In this document: positions 43,821-56,308 of the stretch, one piece after another
How the letters are laid out: each line of letters begins with the position of its first letter
Numbering within the stretch: the first letter of the stretch is position 1
NCBI GenBank assembly: GCA_951799425.1
Contig: OX637399.1
Location: 14,500,501-14,564,500 of the forward strand
Direction of reading: 5' to 3'
Source of the DNA: Ilex aquifolium
Taxonomy: Eukaryota; Streptophyta; Magnoliopsida; Aquifoliales; Aquifoliaceae
Length of the DNA stretch: 64,000 nt
Position numbers and translations under genes: made by a program
The notes under the pieces: generated by a model
What the model was told of the DNA's origin: nothing
What the model saw: the letters and a program-made list of their open reading frames with translations, nothing else
Database searches by the model: none

Positions 43821-46244
43821 TGTAAAACCCGAGGAAATTTAAACTTTTGAGAAAAAAGGCAAAATGGTAAATTACCACTATGGTACAGGTTGTAAACCTG
43901 AAATTTTCTAGAGCTCGGATGACGAAACGGACATCACCGTTGGATTCGTCTCGCGAAACCTAGTTACCCTGTCAAATTTCATTGAATTCCGAGTTAGTCG
44001 AATTTTTCGCGTTTTACGAGGCGGTCGAACCTCGGGAGACCCAAAAACGAGATTCTGAATAAAATTTTAAATTTTGGGAAATAAATGACGGCAAGTTAAA
44101 ATAAAAATATTTTGAACTTGAATCGGAGCGAAATTTAATCGTTTCGGGGCTAAAACGGACCCGGGAAATAAGGGCCGTGTGGCGCATTGAGGGCCAAGTA
44201 TTTAAAGGGTATTTAAAGGGGAGAAAATCAGATTTTCTCCCCATTTGTTCAGCCGATACACGTGAGAGGAAGAGGGAAAGAGCAAAGTTTTCTCCACCTT
44301 CTCTCTACGATCTACAACGATTGAGAGCTCAAATCAACTCGAGCCAAGAAAGAAAGTTGTTCTCCTCGCCAAGGACTACAAAACCATACCAAGAAGGTCG
44401 GGTTTGGGCGAAATTCGAGGAACGGGATTTTGGGAAGCTAGGGCTTAGAGCTTGAATCGGGTCTTGGAGCTTCCTACGGTCGTTCCTTACGCTTCAAGAG
44501 GTAGGATTTCTTCCTACTAAGATTTATTCCAAACTTTGAATGTTTTAATGAAATGGGTAGGATGATAGGATGTGTATCTCTTGCCTATTTGTTTGATTTG
44601 GGTGAAATGGTTATGGAATTGGGTAAAGATCAATTCTAATTGGATTAGTAATTAGAAGTTTCTAAATGAGATTTCTAGAATTGGGTACATGAAATTAATC
44701 CAATGTGAATCTTGGGTTAGATGGAATTGTGGGCATGTTATGTGTTTATGTATATGCCTTGAGGAATTTAAGATGTTGATAACATGATTATGTGACAACA
44801 TGCTTGGAAATTGTTTTATGGAAATTATATGCTTATGATATGGTTTTGCCATGAAGTGTGTGAAATGTGTTGTAAATGTTCATATGTTACTCATACCATA
44901 TTGAACATTGTATTATTGTTGCAATGGGACATCACATTGCATATGCACGGGAACATCGCATTTAATGGGTGTGTGTGCATGGTGGTTATCTTCACCAAGT
45001 TTGGTGGACGACGAGTGGGCTCGGGTGATACGGGTCGATGACCTAGTCGAGTCTCACGGTTTGCATGATTGTTAGGGTTGGGGTAGCAAGAAGGGCTAGA
45101 CTATCTCTCGGGTGAGAGACCCGGTGATTGGATACGCACTCCGTTGGTATATGAGCCCATAAAGTGTGTCGGTGTACGCGGAACCGTTGGTGGAAGTCCA
45201 TGAATTCCGTGTAGGTTGGGTGACCTTTGGTGTGAGTCCATGAACATCCACCCCTATAAAGACCCTAGAATGAAATGTCATTTGATGTGCAACATAAATG
45301 ACGAATTGGTACACATTGGCACTTGCATGTGTAGAGGAACCGGGAAGGGCTCGGTTGATATGCATGAGTGGGTCTCACCTCATTCCATAGCATGGCATTA
45401 CAAATTCCATCATTGAATATATTTCCTTGCTTGGAATGTTATGAATTGTTGATTTTGGCATGTGAACATTTCATATGCATTTAGGTTGGGGAGTAGCCTC
45501 ATTAGGAGATACCCTATTGAGCGTGGCTCACCCTTTGTGGGAAAAACATTTCAGGTGCGGGGTTTACACCGGCGGACGGCTCCCATTTCGAGCCTCAAGG
45601 TTGAAGAAAACCGACTTGTGGCTTTTATGGTTATTTTGTAAAGCTTTTGTAAGAATTCCATTTTGATATGTAAATATATGGAATCAATTGTAATAGAACT
45701 TGTACAAACCATATTTTATATGAAAATCTTTGTCAAACATGTATTTGATGAATTGTGAAAGGTTTTGAATGGATTGGAAATGAAAAATGGTTGAAAATGG
45801 TAAAACTGGGCAGAGAGTACCGGTACTGGGTACCGGTACAGTATAGTACCAGTACTGTGTACCGGTACCCCCTTTCCAGTAGGTTAACAGTACTGGTACT
45901 GTGTACCGGTACATCGGGGTACCGGTACGGTATGGTACCGGTACTGTGTACCGGTACACTCTCCAAAATTTATTGATTTTTAAATTGCTTTGCCCTATTT
46001 TCAATCTATGTTTTTCCTTCCTCCAATGATGTAAATGGACTATAATGGAGTGTAAATCAAGGTGTGTTGGGTCTTGGTTAAACCAAATGAATAATTGATT
46101 TCAATCTACAGTTGTGGGTTATGATTCCGGTTAAAGGAATGTTATTTGACGTGGTGTCGGGTTTAAGGGACATTCACGGATACTTCCGCGGGTTGACGGT
46201 TGGTCAACGGTTAATATAGGACTCCCGGAAATTGGGGCGTCACA
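43821..46244 (+). repeat. 5' LTR of RE9
   Basis: TGTAAAACCCGAGG to GGGGCGTCACA. It contains TATTTAAAGGG repeats near 44199-44220 that could serve as TATA elements, a leader-like R/U5 region and a palindrome array (45817-45957). The many small frames inside are chance and are repeated in the 3' LTR. Confidence 0.95.
45817..45957. repeat. Palindrome array, GTACCGGTAC type (RE9 5' LTR)
   Basis: About eight copies, in pairs joined by TGGG, AGTATA or TGT-type spacers, some with one variant base (GTACCAGTAC, GTACTGGTAC). Confidence 0.92.
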
Positions 46245-46247
46245 GCT

Positions 46248-46260
46248 TGTTATCAGAGCA
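46248..46260 (+). other. Primer-binding site (tRNA-iMet-like) of RE9
   Basis: TGTTATCAGAGCA differs at two bases from the complement of the plant initiator tRNA-Met 3' end (TGGTATCAGAGCC). It lies 3 bp inside the LTR. Confidence 0.8.
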
Positions 46261-46606
46261 TAGGTATGCGATTTACCTAGGGCTTGATGGGGCATGAGTC
46301 TAGATCATTGCATTCATTGTACATTACATGTTATGTGCTTAAATTGCTACATGTTATGTGATATGTGATATGTGATATGTGTATTTTATGCATGGTAAAA
46401 TGTGTATGGAAATGGACACGCTAGGGTTAGAGAATTTAACCTTGGGAGTGGGAAAGCAAATTAACGGGAAAGTTCAAAGAGTAAATTTCTATTGGTGGTG
46501 GCATGCGCACTACTAGTGAGACAAGGGAAAATTTTATAACGTTTCAACTTGATCCCAATCTCGGGATACTAAGTTAGTGTACCATTGCCACTTGACGTGT
46601 GTGTAG

Positions 46607-47760
46607 ATGGCAAGTGGAAGGAGAGGACGTCGAGGCGGTGGGCGGAACAATAATCAACCACCACCGGTCTTCGGCCAACAAGCATTTACGGAAACCATGG
46701 GTATGATGGCGGCTACTGTTGCACAAGTTAGTGCAAATGCCGGGCACGGAGGCACGAGTAGCCTCCAACAGTTTAAAGCACACAAACCTCCAGTCTTCAT
46801 GGGAGGGGCGGATCCGATGGTGGCCGACCATTGGTTCCGGCAAGTCAACAAAATCTTAGGGGCAATGGAGGTGACCTCAGACACTACTAAGATAAGACTA
46901 GCTGCATTCCAGCTAGAGGGAGAAGCCCAATTGTGGTGGGATTGGGTGACGGCCTCGAAGAACTTAGAGGCCATGACATGGGGAGAGTTTAAGGAGCTCT
47001 TCATGGGTAAATATTTCCCAACGGCCGTTCGACACGCAAAGGCCCGAGAATTCCTAGATTTGAAGCAAGGGTCAATGACCGTGATGGAGTATGTGGCTAA
47101 GTTCACCGAATTAGCCCGATTTGCTGATGATTACGTGGCCACGGACATGGCCAAGGTAAGAAGGTTTGAGGATGGGTTGAAATTATCCATCCGGGGAAAG
47201 ATTGTGGGCCTCCGTCTGCAAGACTTGGACTCTATGGTCGAGACTGCTATGGCCATTGAGAGGGAGGTTGACGATGCACGAAGCATCCGTGAGGCGGGTG
47301 CCAAGGATAAGAAGAAAGAGGGCCAATCCTCTTCTTCTAGTTCAGGGAAGAAGCAGAAGACCTCTGCTCCTCAAGGATAGGGCCGCGGCTATCAAGGCCA
47401 AGGCCAAGGTCAATTTTCCCAGGGCGGGAGAAACTTCAGGACTACCTACCAGGCAGGCCAGAAGACATGTTTCCATTGCCACCAACCGGGGCATATGAAG
47501 CGGGATTGTCCGCAGAGGCAAGGATCCCAGAGCTACGGGACATCTCAGTCCCAGTCATCAGTGGGACAGCCACAGACACACTTTGTTCCTCCCTACCCCA
47601 CCATGGGCCAAGGAAGCCAGTATCAGTTCCAGGGCACTACTCAGGCCCCTACCACTTTTCGAGCGGGGACTCCGCAGCCGAGCCAGATGGGCCAAAGCAT
47701 GGGTCGAGGCCGAGGGCAGGGCTTGCAGGCCGGGACTTCGGGGACCCAAGGGCGTGTCTA
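46607..47760 (+). pseudogene. gag: Gag of RE9
   Basis: It starts MASGRRGRRGGGRNNN. A Retrotrans_gag domain spans residues about 60-175 (ADHWFRQVNKILGAM, LWWDWVTASKNLEAMTWGEF, VMEYVAKFTELARF). A Ser/Lys-rich linker runs into an in-frame TAG at 47378. Past the stop, in the same frame, the CCHC knuckle CFHCHQPGHMKRDC is intact (47468). A Gln/Ser/Gly-rich section then leads into the protease. Confidence 0.88.
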
Positions 47761-50700
47761 CGCCATTACACCTCAGGCTGAGCCAGTGGACCAGTCAGTC
47801 ATTCAGGGTACATTTCTACTTTCTCGCTTATGGGCTAAAGTGTTATTTGACTCTGGTGCATCACATTCATTCATTTCTGCATCATGTGTGAGGGAATTGG
47901 GCTTAGAGGTTGATACCTTGGAAGAGCCGTTGTATGTGAATTCACCCCTAGGAGCTAGGGTGTGTGTGAATTAGATATGTCGGAGTTGTGAGTTAGAGAT
48001 CTCAGGGATTCTACTCACTGTGGACCTTAGGGTTATGGACATGTCGGAATTCGATGTCATCCTTGGGATGGACTGGTTGGCATCGCATCGGGTCGTTATT
48101 GATTGTGACAGGAAGAGGGTCACTGCCTATACACTGGACGGTGTTTGTTTCAAGTTTCAAGGGGAAAAGTATGATGCTTTGCCCCAAGCCGTGTATGACT
48201 CTCGATGGCATGGGCAGTTGATGGGTTGGCTTGCGAGCCTCACCCTGGAGGACGAGGCGAGACAAGAATTGGGTTTACCTCGGGTAGTGTGCGAGTATGA
48301 GGATGTTTTTCCGGATGAATTACCGGGATTACCTCCCTATAGGGATGTGGACTTTAGCATCGAGTTACATCCGGGTACTTCGCCCATTTCTATGGCTCCA
48401 CATAGGATGGCGCCAGCTGAGTTGCAAGAACTCAAGGTTCAATTACAAGAATTATTGGACAAGGGCTTTATTAGACCGAGCACTTCACCTTGGGGCGCTC
48501 CGGTGTTGTTTGCCAAGAAGAAGGATAAGACCCTTTGATTATGTATAGACTATCGGCAGTTGAACCGGGTCACCATCAAGAATAGGTACCCTTTGCCGAG
48601 GATCGATGACCTGTTTGATCAACTGAGGGGAGCGCGGGTCTATTCCAAGATAGATCTCCGCACGGGCTACCATCAGTTGAGGATTAGGGAGGCAGATATC
48701 CCTAAGACGGCGTTCAGAACTCGATACGGGCATTTCGAGTTCACAGTGATGCCATTTGGATTAACGAATGCCCCAGCGGCATTCATGGATCTCATGCACA
48801 GGGTATTCCAACCCTATTTAGATCGGTTCGTCGTGGTGTTTGTTGATGACATCCTGATCTACTCCAAGACAGAGGAGGAGCATGAGGGTCACTTGAGGAT
48901 TGTTCTCCAGACCTTGAGGGACCATCAATTGTACGCCAAGTTCAGCAAGTGTGAATTTTGGCTCACGGAGGTGAAATTCTTGGGACACGTGGTGTCAGCT
49001 TCGGGGGTGTCAGTTGACCCGGAGAAAGTTGAGGCAGTTATGAGTTGGGAGAGGCCAAAGTCAGTCTTCGAGATACGTAGTTTCTTGGGATTGGCAGGGT
49101 ACTACCGGAGATTCATCGAAGACTTCTCCCGACTAGCCGCACCTATGACTAGATTGACCTGGAAGGAGGTCAAGTTCGAGTGGAATGATCCGTGTGAGAA
49201 GGCATTCCAGGAGCTAAAGAGGAGACTCACTTCAGCTCCTATCTTGATTGTTCCGGAAAGGGGACAAAATTACACGGTGTACTGCGATGCCTCCAAGGAC
49301 GGACTTGGTTGTGTCTTGATGCAGTCCGGGAGAGTGGTAGCTTATGGTTCTCGACAGTTGAAGAATCACGAGCAAAACTACCCCACGCATGATATGGAGT
49401 TAGCGGCCATAGTTTTTGCCTTGAAGGCTTGGCGCCACTATTTATATGCTGAACAATTTGAGGTGTTTTCGGACCACAAAAGTCTGAAGTACATCTTCAC
49501 TCAGCGGGACCTCAACATGAGGCAGCGTAGGTGGATGGAGTACCTAGAAGACTATGACTTCACTTTGCATTACCACCCTGGTAAGGCAAATGTGGTGGCT
49601 GACGCACTTAGCCGGAAGTCACGGGGTGTCTTAGCTAGTGTGGCTTCCCGGGAGTGGCGGATGCTTGAGACCGTGGGTCAATTTGGGCTGCATTATCGGG
49701 GTCGGACTGAGGGTGTTTTAGGGAGCTTGGTGGCTACACCTTCCCTATTGAGCAGAGTGATTGAGTCCCAGGGGCAGGACCCAGAGTTATCATCCATCAG
49801 GGACCGAGTGCAGACGGGTACTGGCGACGAGGGCTGGGCCATTCACTCGGATGGCAGTCTTCGGTTTAGGGGAAGGGTCGTGGTTCCCCAGTCGGCGGAT
49901 CTGAGAAGGGAAATTCTCAGGGAGTTCCATTGCTCTCGTTTTGCGGTGCATCCAGGCGGCACGAAGATGTATCATGATCTTCGTCGCCAGTATTATTGGA
50001 GCGGGATGAAGAGGCAGATAGGCGACTTTGTCAGTAGATGCCTCACATGTCAGCAGATTAAGGCTGAACACCAAAGGCCAGCTGGTATACTTCAGCCGTT
50101 GGAAGTGGCTGAATGGAAGTGGGAGCACGTCACGATGGATTTTGTGACCCACTTGCCACAGACATCGCGGGGACATGACGCGGTGTGGGTGATAGTGGAC
50201 CGGCTTACAAAGTCGGCACACTTTTTGGCTGTGCGGATGACCTTCACGCTGGAGGAATTCTGCAGGTTGTACATAAGGGAGATAGTCCGGTTGCATGGGG
50301 TGCTCGTATCTATAGTATCAGATCGGGATCCCAGGTTTACGGCTCACTTTTGGGAGAGTTTCCAGTGAGCCATGGAGACTCAGTTGAGGATGAGCACAGC
50401 CTTTCATCCCCAGACAGACGGTCAGTCGGAGAGGACCATTCAGACATTAGAGGACATGCTACGAGCATGTGTCCTAGACCTCAAGGGTAGCTGGGAAGAG
50501 CATTTACCCTTAGTGGAATTCGCCTATAATAACAGCTATCAGGCGAGCATACGGATGGCACCCTATGAGGCGCTTTACGGGAGGCCTTGTCGTTCTCCAA
50601 TTTGTTGGACGGAGATTGGAGAAAGACCCTCTACTGGTCCAGACTTGATTAGAGACACCTCAGAGAAGGTGGATTTGATAAGGAAGCGTCTTCTCACGGC

Positions 50701-50787
50701 TCAGAGCCGGCAGAAGAGTTACGCCGATAGACAGCGGCGACCTCTGGAGTTTGAGGTGGGAGATCATGTCTTCTTGAAGGTGATGCC
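47761..50787 (+). pseudogene. pol: Pol of RE9 (protease, RT, RNase H, integrase core)
   Basis: One frame continuous with gag. The protease has FDSGASHSFISASC. A TAG lies at 47972. RT has a TGA at 48536 before LCIDYRQLN (CGA to TGA likely), and intact [12 protein letters not shown]. RNase H has [26 protein letters not shown] and ADALSRK. The integrase HHCC lies around [17 protein letters not shown] and CLTCQQIK. Its core has [18 protein letters not shown], a TGA at 50366 after FWESFQ, and then HPQTDGQSERTIQ. The frame is cut after HVFLKVMP by RE10 and resumes in register at 58219. Confidence 0.92.
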
Positions 50788-52697
50788 TGATTGATTGATA
50801 ATTACGTCGTTCCTAATCTCGTAACATCACCCTCACCCTCAATGTGTGTATGTGGCTTATAGTGATGGGGGAGTGTCACTCTCCCTCCAGATGATGCAAA
50901 AGATTAGGAAACAACAACAAAATGGATGTGAATGGAAATGTGATGAAAAAAATAGATGGAATGAAATGCGGGTGTGTGAACAAAAGCGCTCCCTAATCGA
51001 AAGGAGTCTTTTGTGGTCGTGTGTTTTACTTGGAAAATATTCCAAGGTCGTCTCCTCAGGGAAGGAAAGGGAGTTTTGTGAAAGTGATTTTGCAAAAGTG
51101 AAAAGAAAGTGTAAAATCTTGTATTTGTGTTTTGTGGTTGTGTTTATGTATGGAAAATGCAAGAAAACAATATTGGCTAATCCAAAGGAAGTCACTCCAA
51201 TAGGACTACCATTTCAACTCCAATCCCTCCTTAACTCCGATAGAGCATGAAAGAACAATTGATTCGGGGGAAGCTAGGGATGAGGTTGGTGATGATCTAA
51301 GAATAAACCGTGACAAGTCTACGGAATATCAAAGGCACCAATTCATCCACTCTCAACCCCGTCAAACCGAACCATTGGAATCTTAAGGGAGGGAGGAGAA
51401 TGAGTTAAAATGGAATCCCCAAGAGAAATTTTCCCTTGGATTTACCAACTTAAATCTAACTACTCATGGTAAAATGAAAGACAAGCATAATAATGTAAAT
51501 GGATATAATGAAGACATGAAGCATGAAGCATGAAACTTAACTCAAAGCAAGAAATCTTAAACTAAGGAGAAAAATATTCAATACCCATTTTAAGCTTGAA
51601 AAATGAAGAACTTGAGCAACAATGGTGAAATGTAAATGGTGTATTGAAACTTGCAAAGTACTTGAAATAAATGAGATTAAAGACAATAAATGAAGCTTAC
51701 AAGGTTCTTACATTAAACTACAAGTGAAAGAGTGGAAGAAAAATGCAAAAATGTCACTTTGAGCACTATTCATCATCTTCCCCCTTGGAGCTTTCTATAT
51801 CTAATCCTAAGCTTAGGTAGCCAACCCCTTTTCTTGTGTGTTGAATGTTGAATGTATAATGGAGAGTGCAAGCATTGAATTTCATCCATGGAGGGTCCCC
51901 CTAGGTGTGTGCAGGTCTTACACCAAAGAGGGGCTGAGTTGATTGCCTTGGACAAGCTAGGACAACACCCCCATGGTAGCCCACTTCCCTCCCATGCCTT
52001 CTTCAATGCAAAGCCTCCAAAGTCCTCCAAATGTGTAAGGGAAGCATGTGCTTGTGTAAGATAATGTTGGGGAGCAAGTGGGAGAAGATTAGGTGGGACC
52101 CCCAAGCCGCAAAGTTGAGTTGCAGGCTGTTTTTCGCATTCTGGGCAAGACCTTCCGGAAGAACGATGACAACCTTCCGGAAGGTTTAACCTACTGGAAT
52201 CTGGTGACAGCTCTGGACCAGTTTTGGTAGAAAAATAATAAATTTTGATCCAACAGTTGGATGGAGCTGAAATTTTGACACAATAAAAAGGACATCCATA
52301 TCTACAACTTTCATGTTTTGAACTTTTTCAAATTCGAAGTAGATCATGGTCAAAATTTAGAAAATCAGTGGTACAGTGTCAAAATTACGAAATTCCAGTG
52401 GGCTAAACCTTCCGGAAGGTCTTCATAAACCTTCCGGAAGGTCTTCATCCAAAATGCATTTTTCTTGATTTCTTTACCTTCCAAGCCTCTCAATCCTCAT
52501 TTCATGAGTCCACCACTTCACCTCACATCCAACATAGTTGCAAAGTCCTAAAATCCATCATTTAAGCTATCAAAACATGCAACATCAAAATATCAACATT
52601 ATTCACAACTTTGGCTAACACTAAGTACTTAAATGCAAAAGTTGAGTTAAAATGCATATAATGAGGCCATCAAATATGCAATATTTTGCTCTCATCA
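50788..52697 (-). repeat. 3' LTR of RE10
   Basis: It runs from TGATGAGAGCAAAATATTG (minus strand) at 52697 to CA at 50788. It is the same family as RE3, RE6 and RE7. Both LTRs contain a 134-residue open frame with no family match, here treated as chance. Confidence 0.95.
52151..52450. repeat. Palindromes, CCTTCCGGAAGG type (RE10 3' LTR)
   Basis: Two pairs, near 52151-52185 and 52406-52445, flank the shared LTR module (52236-52355). The RE7 LTR has GTACCGGTAC palindromes at the corresponding place. Confidence 0.9.
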
Positions 52698-52711
52698 CAC
52701 CCCCTAACTTA
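52698..52711 (-). other. Polypurine tract of RE10
   Basis: The minus strand reads AAGTTAGGGGGGTG directly before the 3' LTR start. Confidence 0.85.
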
Positions 52712-54408
52712 AGCTTTGCTAGTCCCTAGCAAACAAAATGTAAAAGCAAGCAAACAAAAAATAAACCTATACTAATTCCGAAATTGCATTTAGCATATGC
52801 AATAAGCCTTTAAACCCCTAGGTGATCCCTAGTGGACGAGTTTTTTCTCGTGAAGATTTCCAGTGAAGGTACCTACAAACTTCTTTTGCTAATATTCAAT
52901 ATTTAAAGAATATTCCCCTATCTTAACTAGCAATGGGATTTCAAAAATAGCTTTGTTCAAAACACCCGAACTAAAAACAAATGAAACACATTATAGCTTT
53001 AAATGCTATTCTAGAGTATTCACCTACACATTCATTTTCAAACTCGTGTGTGTGTGGAATGAACATGTAATTTAAGCATTTACTCAACGTAATTCACATT
53101 CACATGGCTATCCAAATTAAGCTTCGATGCAAAAACTCACCAAGGGTGTTCTCTCAACATTGAATCACTCATGATTATCCTAGCATGCTCTCCATGTGTA
53201 TATGTGAGATAGAATCTTGTGCTCAAAACAAAGTGCTCACATATAATCCAAAAATGAAGAACATGTATACAAATGAAACAACTTTGGCATGAAAGTAATG
53301 CTAGGGCATTAGATAGCAAAATTAACTTTACTTTTTCTTTAGAAGTGTGCCTTCCCCATGCTTCTCTAGATCATTTAGGACTTTCAAGGGTTATAATGGG
53401 GCCTTGGGGTGGTATCTAGGTAGGTGAAATGAAGGGTATAGGATAACAAAGAGGGTTGTTCCGAGTGAGAGACTTTAAATCTTGGACAAACACTTCCCTT
53501 TTCATGGGATTTTGATTCTCACACCATCACCAATTCTTTGTTTCTTTTCTTTTCTTTTCTTTTCTTTTCCTTATCATTCTTTTCTTTTTTTTCTTCTTTC
53601 ACCCATTTTTCTCCTTCTCTTGTATTTTATCATTCTTTTCCGTTTGAAATCTTTGAGTTCCAACATCATTCATCCTTTTTGTTTGAGTTTCCACACCATA
53701 CTTCCTTCTCTTTTATGATTACTCATACTTAGCTCTAGGAACAACCAAGGTAAGGTAGATATTTATCATTTTCATTGGCTTGGTCAAATGTATGGCATAG
53801 AAACGAATTCAATTAGGCTCAACCATGGCACTAGGGATAAATTTTTCACAAGAAAAAGGCTAAGGCTCAAAGCAAATCAAAGATGGCCTAAGATCATTTC
53901 TAGATAGGCATGGGAGAGCACATTGCATTTCAAGACAAAGTCAATCAACTACACAAATGCACCTAACCAAAACAAGCATAATGAGATTATTGAACAAATG
54001 TGAAATTTGAAAAATTGTTCCTTGAGTACATGTAAGTTCCCTCCAACAAGAATTGTCACTAAAGCTCACATGGGTTCTTACTCATCTCCACTATTCATGT
54101 CAAGCACTAAAATGTGAACTCAATCCGTAAATTACCAAAATTACAAGTTCATGGTGCACTATGGTTAAGTTTGAAAGAAAACACATATGTGATACTCTTG
54201 GCAATAGGATAAACTTCTATAATGTGCTCATGTATTCAAAGTTCAAAATGAAGATCAAGCAATTCACAAATCCCATAACAACTAAGATAGAGGAATATAG
54301 TTCAATATTGAATATTTTTCACAAAAATGTTCCAAATTTTTTTTAAAAATTTTCACATTTCCAACTTATTCTATACAAAAAGTGGCGGAACATGTAAATG
54401 GTGCACCT

Positions 54409-54421
54409 CACCCCCCAACTT
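54409..54421 (-). promoter_or_regulatory. Internal polypurine tract-like site of RE10
   Basis: AAGTTGGGGGGTG on the minus strand, after GACAATGCATAGTTC. The site is kept although pol is lost. Confidence 0.5.
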
Positions 54422-54681
54422 GAACTATGCATTGTCCTCAATGCACAAAGAATCATGCAATGAGAAAAATGAAAGAAAGTGGAAAAATAAGATACACCCT
54501 TTTTCTCTTTCTTTTTTTTTTTTTTTTTTAAATTTTTTTTTTTTTTTTAGAGGAGGTATGTCGAAGAGTTGAATAAAGCAGAAGGAGAGGAGAAAGCTTG
54601 GGAGCTTGAGGTTTGGGGGAAATGTAAAGGGTTTTTCAAAAATTTTAACATAAAACCCTCTTTTTTTAGCATTTTGGGCAA

Positions 54682-54993
54682 AACCTTCCGGAAGGTCGAT
54701 AGAAACCTTCCGGAAGGTTTGAGCAGGAACAGTTGAATAAAGAGGTCAACAGGTAAAACCTTCCGGAAGGTAGGTTTATTCCAGTAGACAAAACCTTCTG
54801 GAAGGTTTCACTCCAGTAGGCAAAATCTTCCGGAAGGTCGATGAAACCTTCCGGAAGGTTTTGCTTATCGCCTGAGGCAAAAAAATTCCAGTAGGCAAAA
54901 CCTTCCGGAAGGTCAATGAAACCTTCCGGAAGGTGTTGCTCACTGGAATAAAACCTTCCGGAAGGTCGATGAAACCTTCCGGAAGGTATTGCC
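54682..54993. repeat. Palindrome array, CCTTCCGGAAGG type (RE10 spacer)
   Basis: About a dozen copies of AACCTTCCGGAAGGT with TCGATGAA and CCAGTAGGCAAA linkers. It is the densest array in the window and the same type as in the RE10 LTRs. Confidence 0.93.
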
Positions 54994-55190
54994 TTTTGCT
55001 GCAAAACCATTCCATTGCTTTAAAAAAAAAAAATTCTCAACCAAACCAAATCTCCTCAACTCCAAAACATTTTAACACCCTTTCTAAGACATATAACCTA
55101 TCAAAAACTTGAATCACACATATATACACGAAAATAAAAACAAAGAAGGCTACTTACTATGTACATTAAAACAAACAAAGAGGGCTCTTG

Positions 55191-56114
55191 TCAATCCGGC
55201 TTCAATTCGGATATGACCTTACGCCCATTAATTTTTTTGATTTTAAATTTTTTTTGTTGTATAAATGCCCTTCTTAAACCATCTATCCAACAATATAAAG
55301 GAAAATGAGTCAAAAATCTCCACCAAACCAAGATATAGGCAAGTTTATGCAATACAAAAGGTGGAGTATTCAATTTTTCTTTAAGAGTCTCAACACTTAA
55401 CTCCATTGCAATGCCCTCCCCAAGTTGAGAAATGTGAATCTCAACACCACTCATAGATGGCAAAATGTCCTTGGGCTCATTAGCCTTATGCAAGATAATA
55501 ACTTCATCATATGTTTCACAATCTATAGTGGTGGGAGATTCAACATCCATATGCATTTCATTGGGGGGGTCATCCTCAATACATTGACTATGCTCAAGGT
55601 GTTGTTCTTCATGCATAACAATTGTAGCATTAGTCAATGCATTAAGTTGTTGGGCAATGCATTCCATTTGGGCATTGCATTCCATTTGGGATTGCATAAA
55701 CTCATAAAAAGTATTTTCCAATGCTTGTTCGGTTGAGTCCTCATATGTTGGATAATGGGGAGATTCATTTGGTGGTGTGAGATCGGATGACCAATCATGA
55801 GGTTCATTCTCCCAACCATAACTCGAATAACTCGGTGTAACATAATGGTTAGGGTAAAAAATTTCGGAGGCCAAATTTGAATTTGAACCTTCGCATTCAA
55901 AGTGTTGAACCGGATAATTAATTGGGCATTCACTAGTGAGGTGTCCATTTTCACCACAAATTTCGCAAACGTTTCCAAAATAAGGGGCATTTATAGGGCA
56001 CTCACTAGTGATGTGTCCATATTCACCACAAATCTTGCAAACGTTTTCAAAATAAGAGGCCATTCTTGGGCACTCACTAGTAATATGCCCATACTCATCA
56101 CAAATCTTATACAC
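55191..56114 (-). CDS. Serial zinc-knuckle Gag-like protein of RE10 (307 aa open)
   Basis: The open frame starts at 56114. The RE7 copy and upstream codons suggest the original start was at 56165, now separated by a TAA at 56118-56120. Three CCHC-type knuckles follow (CDEYGHITSEC, with its first Cys-pair partner changed to Tyr, then CKICGEYGHITSEC and CEICGENGHLTSEC). Then come FYPNHYVTPSYSSYGWENEPH, a block like the Gag LED..YEFMQSQ motif, a His/Glu-rich stretch and a conserved C-terminal region ending INGRKVISELKPD. It resembles only the nucleocapsid end of Gag. It may bind element RNA for packaging by a helper, which is inferred. Confidence 0.75.
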   Translation of the reverse strand: MYKICDEYGHITSECPRMASYFENVCKICGEYGHITSECPINAPYFGNVCEICGENGHLTSECPINYPVQHFECEGSNSNLASEIFYPNHYVTPSYSSYGWENEPHDWSSDLTPPNESPHYPTYEDSTEQALENTFYEFMQSQMECNAQMECIAQQLNALTNATIVMHEEQHLEHSQCIEDDPPNEMHMDVESPTTIDCETYDEVIILHKANEPKDILPSMSGVEIHISQLGEGIAMELSVETLKEKLNTPPFVLHKLAYILVWWRFLTHFPLYCWIDGLRRAFIQQKKFKIKKINGRKVISELKPD

Positions 56115-56210
56115 ATTTTACAAATTTTGGGCATTATATACATTTCCATAATAATTAGAAAACATTACAAAACACAAACTAAAATAAAATATTTACAAGT
56201 TAGACGACAT

Positions 56211-56249
56211 ACCTTGGCCCGTGATGAAAATCACAAGACTTACCTTATG
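56211..56249 (-). promoter_or_regulatory. Leader splice-donor-like site with hairpin (RE10)
   Basis: The minus strand reads AAG|GTAAGT, then CTTGTGAT, TTTC and ATCACGGG. G-T pairs replace G-C at two stem positions. Confidence 0.55.
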
Positions 56250-56287
56250 CCGTCCCAAAATCACCTCTTGAACTCAACGCTTAACCT

Positions 56288-56305
56288 TCCCCGGCAACGG
56301 CGCCA
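56288..56305 (-). other. Primer-binding site (tRNA-Asp) of RE10
   Basis: Perfect TGGCGCCGTTGCCGGGGA on the minus strand, 3 bp inside the 5' LTR. Confidence 0.95.
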
Positions 56306-56308
56306 AAA

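Larger units (their letters stand above)
52712..55190 (-). other. RE10 spacer downstream of its ORF
   Basis: Non-coding. It contains an internal purine-tract site (54409-54421), T/C-rich runs (53480-53720, 54500-54550) and a large palindrome array. Long parts match the RE1, RE2 and RE4 spacers, which shows that RE10 derives from an Athila-like element by loss of pol. Confidence 0.75.

Noticed and set aside
50846-51250. 134-residue ORF present twice (also 56367-56771)
   Set aside because: The two copies are the two LTRs of RE10. There is no domain, and duplication is explained by the LTR pair, not by selection.
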